DNA from: Asterias amurensis | Taxonomy: Eukaryota; Echinodermata; Asteroidea; Forcipulatida; Asteriidae | DNA: 64,000 bases | Direction of reading: 5' to 3' | Assembly (NCBI RefSeq): GCF_032118995.1 | Contig: NC_092657.1 | Location: 3,655,891 to 3,719,890, forward strand | Shown: positions 1-10,156 of the stretch, piece by piece | How the letters are laid out: the number at the start of each line of letters is the position of its first letter | Position numbering within the stretch: position 1 is the stretch's first letter | Position numbers and translations under genes: made by a program | Notes under the pieces: model-generated | Database searches by the model: none | Seen by the model: the letters and a program-made list of their open reading frames with translations, nothing else | Told to the model about the DNA's origin: nothing

Positions 1-132
1 GATTTATTAAGTCTTGATTAAAAACCTCTCAGACTAGGGACGTTGGTGATGTTAATAAATGTTCATGTCTCTTTTGGTTTTAAAGAAAATCTGTTTTTCA
101 CCCTTAAGCTTTTAAGCGATTTATTATACGCA

Positions 133-520
133 ATTAAAGACACTGGACACTATTGGTAATTGTCTTAGATCAGTCTTCTCACTTGGTGTATCTCAACATA
201 TGCATAATAAAACAAACCTGTGGAAATTTGGGCTCGATTGATCGTCGGAGTTGCGAGATAACTATGAAAGGAAAAAACACCCTTGTCACACGAAGTTGTG
301 TGCTCTCAGATGCTTGATTTCGAGACCTCAAATTCTAAATTTGAGGTCTCGAAATCAAATTCGTGGAAAAATACTTCTTTCTCGAAAAAGACGTCACTTC
401 GGAGGGAGCCGTTTCTCACAATGTTTTATAATATCAACCTCTCCCCATTACTCGTTACCAAGTGAGGTTTTATGCTGATAGTTACGTTGTGTAATTACCA
501 ATAGTGTCCTCTGCCTTTAA
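133..520. mobile_element. MITE-like element, main family (GGCAGTGGACACTATTGG ends)
   Basis: The left end reads TTAAAGACACTGGACACTAT and the right end is its inverted counterpart (ATAGTGTCCTCTGCCTTTAA). The centre holds a palindrome built on GAGACCTCAAATTC and its complement. There is no coding capacity; the two short reading frames across it are chance. This is the first of more than 20 copies of one family in the window. TIR structure is seen directly; calling it a non-autonomous DNA transposon is inference. Confidence 0.8.
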
Positions 521-529
521 CTCTGTTGA

Positions 530-897
530 AAGTCTAAAAAGTGTAGCAGAATGTGTTAATTGCCCTGAATCAGGATTAACTCTAAACCGAATTCGTGTCA
601 AAGTTGACTCGAATCAGGATTTACTCTGACCCGAATCCGGATCATCTCTGACCAGTGTGTTTATGCAGGTAGACCGAAATCATCATCATATCCGACTTCA
701 ACGATTTACTGTGTCACAGCCAGCAGAAATAAGTTGCGCAGATAAATTACAAGATCAAATGTATAATGACTGTTTCCAATAGTCTATCTCTAAACTTCAT
801 ATAAGCGGATATACATTTCCTCAGCAACATTTTTTATATCTCTGAAACCGGATCCCTTGGTCTCTCCAGCAGGCGACGACTTTAAGCATCAGCTTAC
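530..897. other. Gene-less stretch
   Basis: No credible exon, RNA gene or repeat boundary was recognised. A degenerate short repeat is visible near 560-650, where GAATCAGGATT and CCGAATCCGGAT recur, which may be a remnant of an old inverted-repeat element. Confidence 0.4.
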
Positions 898-1180
898 TTT
901 AAAGGCACATGGACAAAGTTGGTAATTACTCAAAATATGTTTTAGCATAAAAGCTTACTTGGTACTAACGAACAATGGAGAGCTGTTGTTAAGTATTTTA
1001 TAACATTGTTAGAAACAGCTCCCTCTGGAGTAACGTACCTTTTGAAGAACAGGTAGTTTCTCACACACAGTAGTGTTTTTATGCAACTTCGATGACCAAT
1101 TGAGTCAAAATTTTCACAGATTTGTTATTGTATACATAACACTGGTCTCTGACAGGTACCAAATGTGTCAATTGCCTTTT
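898..1180. mobile_element. MITE-like element, main family, diverged
   Basis: It begins TTTAAAGGCACATGGACAAA and ends in GTGTCAATTGCCTTT. The internal family blocks are recognisable (GCATAAAAGCTTACTTGGTA, AACATTG followed by a CTCCCTCTGGAGTAACGTA block). It is an old copy with many substitutions. Confidence 0.6.
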
Positions 1181-1313
1181 GAAGAATTAATGAGCAGAGC
1201 TGAGTGCTGAGTGAGCATGCGACGATGGGTGCGTTTTAACGGTCGGAAGGAATAACTGTTTCGGTTTGAACTTGCCATTGGTTAATCACTGGCACAAGGT
1301 GAAATAACTTGTC

Positions 1314-1700
1314 TTTGACAATAATCCATTTGCGTGTTAGATTTAAATAATGTCTGGTACAAGACTTGCTCATAAGTTACCGCTTACATTTGAATTCCTC
1401 AGACTACAGAAAAAGTTGCTATGTCACATGATTCTGTGCAAGCTTTTGTAAACTTAAGCAACCTCCAGGTGAGCAGACCCTGGTACCATTGTGCCATACA
1501 CATCCATTCAGAATTGTGTATGGGTGTTCATCGTCTCTTACGTAAACTTCGTAAAAGCTTGCCCCGAATCATGTGACTTTGCATATATCTTTATAGTCTG
1601 GTGATTTCAAACTTAGGCGTTAATTTGTGACCAATGACGTCATTGTACCAGACAATAATTCAAATCTAACACGCAAATGGCTTGTTATCAAACGTTGCCA
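1314..1700. mobile_element. Inverted-repeat element, distinct family
   Basis: ATTTGCGTGTTAGATTTAAA near 1328 pairs with TTCAAATCTAACACGCAAAT near 1660, and TGTCTGGTAC near 1350 pairs with GTACCAGACA near 1645. The arms enclose about 300 bp without coding potential. This is a MITE-like structure unrelated to the main family. Confidence 0.55.
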
Positions 1701-1727
1701 GTGCCTTTAAAGGCAAGGGTGGATTCA

Positions 1728-1864
1728 CAAAGAGTTAGGACTAGTCTTATCTCGAGTTAGGACCAGTTACTCGTCCTAACTTAGGACTATCCATGCAATG
1801 TGTATATCTCCTAGGACTAGTCCTAAGTTAGGACTAGTCCTAACTCTTTGTGAAATCGACCCCA
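1728..1864. mobile_element. Short hairpin element (AGTTAGGACTAGTCCTAA family)
   Basis: It begins GATTCACAAAGAGTTAGGAC and ends GTCCTAACTCTTTGTGAAAT, so the arms are perfectly or nearly perfectly inverted. Each arm also contains the repeated word TTAGGACTAGTCCTAA. Related copies lie near 29415-29565 and 48305-48430. Confidence 0.65.
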
Positions 1865-2215
1865 GTACATGTTTGGTCATTGTCAAAGACCAGTGTTCTC
1901 ACTTGGTGTATCCCATTATAATCATTCAATAACAAGCCTGTGAAAATTCAAAGTTGCGAGAAAATTATGAAAGAAAAAACACCCTTGTAGGACGAATTTG
2001 TGTGCTTTCAGATTTAAATAAGACTTCTAGCTAGAAGTCTTTAAATATTTTAGTGAGAAATTACCTCTTTCTCAAAAACTACGTTACTTCAGAGGGAGCC
2101 GTGTCTCACAATGTTTTATACTATCAACAGCTCTCTAATGCTCGTTACCAAGTCAGATAACATCTGTTTTGAGTAATTATCAAACGTGTACATTCCCTTT
2201 AAAAACTCAGCTGAA
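1865..2215. mobile_element. MITE-like element, main family (GACTTCTAGCTAGAAGTC core)
   Basis: It has family blocks TTGTCAAAGACCAGTGTTCT and TATCAACAGCTCTC, and a central palindrome GACTTCTAGCTAGAAGTC instead of the GAGACCTCA core of other copies. It ends ACGTGTACATTCCCTTTAAA. Confidence 0.7.
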
Positions 2216-3045
2216 TGTCTGACTCTAATGGGCGTAATCAATCGAGAGCAGGAGGCTTGATCGTGGACGACGTTGCCGTGGTGACCCTGTCGTTCGACCT
2301 CCATTTTCCCGCTCTTTCTTCTTTCTACCTCTCTCTGTCTCTCTTCTCTCTTTCCTCTGGCTCGCCAGGTGTTTCAAGAGAAAATGGAATTAATACTGAA
2401 TCCAAGGCAGAATTAGGAATACGACCTTGTGTTCATTAAGTGCAGTAAGTGCTGTGGCTCGTCTGCATATTCTGAGAACCGTGGAATATACACAAACAAA
2501 ACAAAAAGTATTGGACAGGTGTTCTTTCTATCCAACTAATGTACTTTTGTGCAGTTTCAACAACAGCAGCAACATTTATAGGATAATTTTGTTTTCAATA
2601 TTTTTCCCTGTATTGCATTTCTACCGAAAAGTCTGAAGACTCTCTTCCAGTAGACCGTTATCACACTGTCACAGTCTTGGTCATATTCCCTGTTTCTAAT
2701 AACAGTTATAAATGCTAATATTCATTGCGCAAACATGGCACCAGACTAATATTTCGTCCAGCCTCAGTTTGGTTACAATGAGTTGTAATGGAGTCAAATC
2801 AAGATGACCACACTGTGAAAGGTCTATTGTTGTGAGCGTGGGTCTAATCTTGGTTCAGGGGGAAGCCCCTGAACCTGCTTGGCGCTAAAAACGATAAATG
2901 GGTTGTGGGTCTGGGTCTCCTCTAGGTCCAGGGGACTAAGCCCTCTGAACCTCCTGGGTGCTATAAGGTTGTAGGTATGGGTCTAAAGTTGTAGGATATA
3001 AATTTGTAGGTCTGAGTCTCATCTTGGTCTACCGCTCTCATTGTG
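2216..3045. other. Gene-less stretch with a degenerate local repeat
   Basis: No exon was supported. From about 2820 to 3040 a loose repeat unit recurs, with phrases such as GGGTCTAATCTTGGTTCAGG, CCCCTGAACC, GGTTGTAGGT and GGGTCT. The same phrases resume at 3893-3975, so the SINE at 3046 appears to have inserted inside this repeat. Confidence 0.45.
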
Positions 3046-3891
<846 letters not shown>

Positions 3892-4407
3892 GTCTAGAGG
3901 ATAGATGGAGGCACCTGAACCTCCTAGGTTCTATATGCAAAATGGGTCGTAGGTCTCAACAGGGTCTAGATGATTTTTCGCTGGAGAGGGAAAACTCCCA
4001 GCCACCAAGCACCTTTAAAGATTCAATCCACTTTCCTCTCTAAATACGACAGAGACTGTATGCGCATACGCATACATTAATCACATTCGTCACGTGTTCG
4101 CACACGATAAGAAGAACTGTTCTAAGACAACGAACGTTACTTTGTTTGCAATGGACCAATACTACGCTCAGTCAATACCAACAAATTGAGTTAGACACAC
4201 ACTAATTGTTTACCCTACCGGTCCCTGCATTTTTTAAAGACTTCTAAATTCGTCTGCGCGGGAAGTTGTGTGTCCGTCGGAGTTGTGCAGTGAATCAATA
4301 TTGCTCAATAGTTACCCGTGCTTAAGTCGCTTTGATGCGTGTGCCCCGCCCCATTTTCTTGATTTTGCTTCCCAAGGAAATTCTGCGCTATCAGTTACAA
4401 CTCCCAG

Positions 4408-5486
4408 CTTAAAGGCAGTGGACACTATTGGTAGATACTCAAAATAATTGTTTGTATGAAAACTTACTTGGTAACAAGCTGTTGATAGTATAAAACATTG
4501 TGAGAAACCTCTACCAACCGCCACGCTCAAGCTTGCGATCAGCTTCTGACAACACACGCCTAACCGAACACCCAACCATCAGAACACTCTCATCTGCTCA
4601 CAACCGGACTTTCTCCTTAATATTGCTCCGCGAATATGGAACAACCTCCCAGTACGCATCAGAAATTGTAACTCTCTGCCTTATTCAAAAAATCTCTCAA
4701 AAGTCACTTGTATCAGATGTAATTTGTTGTATTCATAGTTCCATTGGTCTTGCTCTTTCCAGCGCTTTGAGCTTGATGTAAAGGAGCTTTATAAATAATA
4801 GTTGTATGTATGTATATATGTATGTATGTATGTAGTTTCCGAAAAAGAAGTAGTTTCCCACTAAAAAAAAATTAATTGAATTCGAGGCCTAAGCTGGCCT
4901 CAGCTGAGGTCTCGAATTTTTTTTATTTTATATTCAGTACATTTATTTCAATGCTGTCATACAAAACAATAATACAATAGCGTACATTTATGTCAAAATT
5001 AAAACAAGCAATATAGTATGAGGTAGGATTAGGTCTCACAATACTTCAAAAAAATAAACAAGTAGTATTTAAAGACAACATTTAGGTGTAAGGTTAAGCA
5101 AAATGCTTTTGTGCCCTAACCTATTGACAGACAAACATGATACCAAGGAACACAAACAAAGACAAAGACAAGGGACAACATGGTCAGACGATAGGTGTAG
5201 GCCTACAAACAACACAAAGGCGAGTCATCATTAAATGGACTCGTACTATTAAAGTCATGAATTATAGGGTTATAAGGAATATGCATTTGAGTAGTAGTTT
5301 TTGTAGAATTCAAGCATCTGAAAGCACACAACATTTGTTTTGCCTTCCATTAGTCTCTCGCAACTTCAACGACCAAGTGAGTTCGAATTTTCACAGGTTT
5401 GTTACTCGATGCATAGTTTGTTATACACCAAGTAAGAATACTGGTCTAGTGACACAAGATACCAACGGTGTCCAGTGCCATTAAAA
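4408..5486. mobile_element. Main-family MITE interrupted by two insertions
   Basis: The left part is 4408-4507 (TTAAAGGCAGTGGACACTAT to AAAACATTGTGAGAAAC). The middle resumes near 4833 (GTAGTTTCCG followed by AAAAAGAAGTAGTTT) through the GAATTCGAGGCC palindrome to about 4917. The right part is about 5310-5486 (CAAGCATCTGAAAGCACACA to GTGTCCAGTGCCATTAA). The first interruption is a LINE 3' end. The second (about 4918-5305) opens with poly-T and is AT-rich and unidentified. Confidence 0.65.
4508..4845 (+). mobile_element. 5'-truncated LINE 3' end inside a MITE
   Basis: Two frames together resemble the C-terminal tail of LINE reverse transcriptase proteins: a Ser/Arg-rich stretch, then the consensus-like phrase for P-R-I-W-N-N-L-P and F-K-K-S-L-K, with a frame change near 4615. 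The segment ends TTTATAAATAATAG and a TATG repeat tail (4799-4835), typical of LINE 3' ends. It is a dead fragment; clade not assigned. Confidence 0.6.
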
Positions 5487-5561
5487 AGACGGGGTTTTAT
5501 GTTAAGATACATTGGTTGGGGTTGATTTAAAGTGATTGATTTTTCTTTCCATTTTCTGCAG

Positions 5562-6060
5562 ATGGAATACAATGAAAGACACTGGAATCTACATTGGCAT
5601 AGCAACAGGCTGTCTCCTCATAGTCATCTTCGTCTTCACGTACTGCCGCTCAGATACCTACCCATGCGTGGGGGAGCTACAACGGAACGCCAGACATTGG
5701 AAAGACACGTGTCTGGATGCCATTTGCTTCTGCGACTGTTTCAAGTAAGATTGGGTATAGACTGGTCCCCTGATAAAGACAGGCACTGGTCTTACAGACC
5801 AAATGATTTCATTGATTGTATTAGTGGTATAGTAAAAGAGATAAAGGCGGCAACGCTTGAGGGCGCCTTCAGGCACTGAACGGATCCCATTATAATTGAT
5901 GTTTGACCTTCCGGTGTGTTTTGCCAACAGGTCAAAGCGCAAGATCCAGAGAAGGCTCGAGTTGACCAAAATGAACCAGATCGAGCCCCTATGCGACGAC
6001 CAAGAACACCTCGTAGTCCCAATGGTGGTACTGGAGGAGAAACGGCAGTTTTGGTGGTAG
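5562..6060 (+). CDS. TM-B: small cysteine-rich single-pass membrane protein, last two exons
   Basis: Coding exons are 5562-5744 and 5931-6060 (stop TAG 6058-6060). The first has a TTTTCTGCAG acceptor and AA|GTAAGA donor, and both junctions are phase 2. It encodes a membrane segment of about 20 residues (starting GIYIGIATGC), then the signature TYCRSDT, a short helix-like stretch and DAICFCDCF, whose cysteines could be acylated. The second exon gives a basic juxtamembrane region (SKRKIQRR) and ends Phe-Trp-Trp. The 5' exons (signal peptide, ectodomain) were not found upstream and may lie left of the window. TM-A near 41.5-44.6 kb is a paralogue with the same exon lengths and phases. The family is not recognised; a Shisa-like or other cysteine-rich TM adaptor is possible. 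Confidence 0.65.
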
Positions 6061-7012
6061 CGGCACGAAACACGTCTGGGTCTTTTCACACGAGACAGGT
6101 TTTACTCGCAACTTGGATAACTAGTCTGATCCCTTGGATAATAGCAAGCACTGAGCCCAGTTTCATGAGCTGCTAAGCACACAAATCTGCTTAGCATGAA
6201 ATTTATTCCTTGATAAAAACAGGATTGCCAATCAAATTTCCACGTTAAGTTCAGGGTAAACAAACAACAGCTGCTGAATATCAGTAACAAGCAATAAATT
6301 GCAAATTATTTGTTAATCCTGTTTTTATCGAGGAAGAAATTTCATGCTTAGCAAAATATGTTTGTTCTACGCAGCTCTATGATATTGGGCCCTGGTCAAA
6401 CAGGCAAAGTGATTTCACTGGATATAATGTAATATCTCCCATATGTTGACCTTGGTGCTGAGGCATGTAGCAGAGTTTGTACGCTGGATATGGGAACTGA
6501 CCCCCCCCCCTATTAGATTAGTGGAATAGTCCAGTCTAGGAGATCAAGGATGTACATCTAGCTCTGGGCGTTCTGGGAAGAAAGGTGAATTCATATCCTG
6601 TGTAGAAAACATGGGACTTGTGAAAAGTAAAGCATGTTAGTGTTAGCTTAAAAGCATGCTAAGCACAGAAACGTGTTGCTTAACAGAAACATGGTAACCA
6701 GCCAAAATTACATTATTTTAAACGTGTTTTAACTGGTGTCCCACTCATAGATTGCTTATGAAAGAAATTTGTCAAGCAGTATGTTCTGCTTCTGCACAGC
6801 TGAATGAAGTTGGGCACTGGTCTATGAAACTTTATGACAATTTTTTCTAACTGATGGTTCTACATTATAATCGTTGTAAATTGTTGTAAATATTGGATGA
6901 TTTGTATATTCCTTCGCCTTATATTAATATGTATTATGCGATTTTTCTAGAGAATTCACATAATGTAAATAATAGTACACATATTTACCTTACAGAAAAA
7001 GTGTAAAATAAA
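6061..7012 (+). other. Likely 3' UTR of TM-B with poly(A) signal
   Basis: The first clear AATAAA after the TM-B stop is at 7007-7012, followed by AATGTTGACAGAG. No other exon is supported in between. The UTR would contain the inverted-repeat element at 6150-6394. Confidence 0.4.
6150..6394. mobile_element. GGGCCCAATTTCATAGAGCTGC-family hairpin element
   Basis: The left arm GAGCCCAGTTTCATGAGCTG with AAGCACACAAATCTGCTTAG pairs with the right arm GCAGCTCTATGATATTGGGC. The internal word GATAAAAACAGGATTGCCAA pairs with TTAATCCTGTTTTTATCGAG. Relatives: 57564-57803, 58745-58992, 63052-63292, and within the tandem units. Confidence 0.7.
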
Positions 7013-7374
7013 CAATGTTGACAGAGAAGAAAACAGACAGAAGTTTGTGTGAATGAATTAATATTCCAAAAGCAACACACTTGACCATGATCGCTTCGTA
7101 AAAGTTGGGGAGGTAATGCTTTCTATTCTACCAGCAAGGCTTCTGGTGGATGATACCAAAGCCTACCTACGTATATGGACTGTAAAGAGGGTAACCCTGT
7201 TTCAGTCCCAGAAGAAGCCGGCAACGGCCCCTTGAAAAAAAGTTTGTTGTAGCCCACACCTTGAGGTGGCCTTCATATCTTGTGTGTCTGGCGACTTGCA
7301 TAAAAACAACATTAATGTCAAATTTATTCGAGCTCGCTGAGCGAAAACTACTACTACATCCTCGTTAGGTTCTA

Positions 7375-7680
7375 GGAGGAACGGGTTTGTGGGAATACAT
7401 TCGTCCTTCGGATGGGACGTACATCCGTTGGTCCCGTGCGTTGTGTGATGTACGTAAAAGAACACATTGCACTTATCGAAAAGAGAAGGGGTTCGCCCCA
7501 GTGTTCCTGATTTGATCGGCTGCATACTCATTATCATGTTGCTATGTGAGGCCTAGGTCTCATAATTCAGACGTAGTCCCACATAGATTGCATAAAAACA
7601 CTGATTGTTAAAGCGCCTTGAGTTTCAATGAGTGGCGCATATAAGCGCTATAAGAAACCAATATTATCATTTTATTTTTT
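7375..7680 (+). mobile_element. SINE fragment lacking the tRNA head
   Basis: It carries body blocks shared with the SINE at 3046 (TTCGTCCTTCGGATGGGACG, TATCGAAAAGAGAAGGGGTT) and a tail AAGCGCTATAAGAAACCAAT. The tRNA-like head and pol III boxes are missing, so it is 5'-truncated. The flanking sequence from 7012 to 7375 shows nothing else. Confidence 0.7.
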
Positions 7681-8194
7681 AAGAAACCGTCAACAAGATT
7701 TCCTCGATTGTTTTAGCGCTCTGTTAGAAAAAAAAAACACCTGCAAACAACGCTTCATTGAGCACTCCCTTTACACAGTCATTCTAATTCAATAGCAATT
7801 CCAACTGTGTACACATTCAACGGAATAAATAACTCAACGCTAACCCAATGAAACGCGTATCCGGATCCCGCTAATAATCAAATCAGTCGAGATACGTCTG
7901 CACTTTTCCCGCCAAAATTTCTTCATTATGGCGGGAACTGATCCCCATCGCATAGTGTCAGATGTTTATACTGTACAATAGGGGGCGCTCTAATTTGTTG
8001 CAGGAGGCGTGTCCAACGGCACTTCCGTATCTTGATACGATAATCGACTCAGCAAATTTTCAGTTAATTTGCGAGAACGCATAGATAAAAACGTTGCCTG
8101 AACTTCAGACGTACGGGAAACTAAACATTTTCAAAATAAATGCAATGCTATCATCGTTTGTTTATATATTCTTATTGTTCATCAAATTTGAGTC
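7681..8194. other. Gene-less stretch
   Basis: No exon, RNA gene or repeat boundary could be supported on either strand. Confidence 0.35.
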
Positions 8195-8580
8195 CCTTTA
8201 AAGGCAGTGGACACTATTGGTAATTACTCAAATTGGCATAAAACCTTACTTGGTAACAAGTAATGGGGAGCTGTTGATAGTACAAAACACTGTGGAAAAA
8301 TGGCTCCCTCTGAAGCAACGTAGTTTTCGAGAAAGAAAACATTTCACACGAATTTGATTTCGAGAGCTCAGATTGAGAATTTAAGGTCTCGAAATCAAGC
8401 ATCTGAAAGCACACAACTTCGTGTGACAAGGGTGTTTTTTTCTTTCGCTATTATCTCGCATCTTCGACGACCAAATTGAGCTCAGATTTTCACAGGTTTG
8501 TTAATATTTTATGCATATGATGAAATACACCAAGTGAGAAGACAGGTCTTTGACAATTACCAATAGTGTCCAGTGTCTTT
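8195..8580. mobile_element. MITE-like element, main family, well preserved
   Basis: It runs from CTTTAAAGGCAGTGGACACT to AATAGTGTCCAGTGTCTTT. The central core uses GATTTCGAGAGCTCA and its complement GGTCTCGAAATCAAG. Confidence 0.85.
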
Positions 8581-9189
8581 TTTTAAACATAAAAAAAAAA
8601 ATCCGTAAACCTGAATTCTCACAATCGTTTTGATTTATTAGAACTACACACTCTAGACAAAACCTTCACCCATTGTGCTGAAGTGTCCCCCCCCCCCCCC
8701 AATCTTGCTCAATATGTGCTCTGACCTGTGTCCCTAAAATCCTCCAAGGAATTCCTGAAATTCCAAGAACACAATAAACACACAATAGGAGTCGAGGATT
8801 GTACATAAAGCACATAGATGCACCAAATACAGGTTGAAAGCAACACTACGTGTGTCAAGCAGGAATTGGCAACTGGACATGTCGTGTAAATCATGTATGT
8901 GGACCCTATTTTTAAAAGGAAATGAAAATACAGCCTACGATATTTGAAGTGACACGACCTGTCATGTTGAGAATTGATCATGGAGGAATTGTCGGAGAGA
9001 GAACTGACAGAGGTGAGTTTCTTTTTTTTTCGTGTTGTTTTGAGGCTTGCTTTTTGTGTTCTTCAATAAGCTCGCCATCTTGTGTCTTGGTCCCTGTAGT
9101 ATCCATGTGTGTATTCATGTACGACCCTGTTGGTAACCAGCCTATTTTTTTATTTACACGTTCGGTTGTGCTGTGGCATTGGGTTTCAT

Positions 9190-9445
9190 ACGTCGGGGAA
9201 AAGTTTCCTTATGGCGCCACCACTTTTTCTTCTTCTTCTTCTTCTTCTTCCTTGTAAAGTGCAGCCTTCAAATGGTTGAAGATGTACGCACTGCGTGTGA
9301 GCGCATGTGTTGACTTAGGCAACAGGAATTTATATCAGGTGCAGGTAGAATTCGATATGAAATAATATTTAATTTACCTCAATGAGACATCCCTTTTTGT
9401 AAAAATGAGTAAAAAAGTGGTGGCGCCATACGGAAAGTGATCCAT
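9190..9445. mobile_element. TIR element with CCACTTTTT / AAAAAGTGG ends
   Basis: GTTTCCTTATGGCGCCACCA near 9206 pairs with TGGTGGCGCCATACGGAAAG near 9418, giving inverted arms around about 190 bp of non-coding sequence that starts with a TTC repeat. A solo arm of the same family sits at about 63560-63595. Confidence 0.65.
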
Positions 9446-10156
9446 TATAAAGGCGCAATAAAGATACATTCAGGAAACAATTTTCTCCTTTGTTTTTGAT
9501 CGTGAGCCTCAATTTAATTTTATCTTTCGCGCGTTCGTGATTTATTTACACAAAATTTACAATAGATAATGCTAAATTGTTTATCAGTAGAATTTTAAAC
9601 AACTTTTAGACTAACCCTGTTGGTGCTTTACATTTCTACTTACAATATTTTATGAGTGAACATTCATTACTAAAGTTATCGACAAATGAGTTAAAGTCAG
9701 ATGAAACCTCTTGAAATTAAATATTTTGTATCAGTTTTATTAGGGGTAGTTATTCGTTGGTGATTATATCTTCATTAACAATCAATTTGTTTTTGAGGCA
9801 GCCAAAAAATGACTTCATACTAGTTAGGTTCTTATAGATGAGGTATAATACGAAAAAAAGAATTTTTTGTTGATAAAAAGAGGGCGCTGTTTGTCTTTAT
9901 TTGCAGGTGTGTTATGTTATGCTGTTTGCCCCCCCCCCCCCGACCTCGCTGTTTGTCAGCCACAACTAAACACATCCAATAATTGGTTTGGTGTTTTCTG
10001 TCCAACGAATTATACACTATTGTTTAACAATAGTGTAATACTCTTAACCTTGCCTGTGTTGAATTCCCATTATGGGGGACAAAATCTCCGGGGAACAAAT
10101 TCAGAAACGACTTCACTTACAGATTGGGGTCAAGGGTGCTTATTAGAGTTACTCAC
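9446..10156. other. Gene-less stretch downstream of the last recognised FA-domain exon
   Basis: The downstream exon or exons of the minus-strand FA-domain gene should lie at or below this interval, because its exon ending at 10157 has a donor and no stop. I could not identify a convincing acceptor and reading frame. A C10 run near 9930 is the only other notable feature. Confidence 0.4.

Noticed and set aside
8980..9012. An 11-codon start exon ending at a GAG|GTGAGT donor, plus strand
   Set aside because: No downstream exon in the right phase was found, and such short matches are common by chance.
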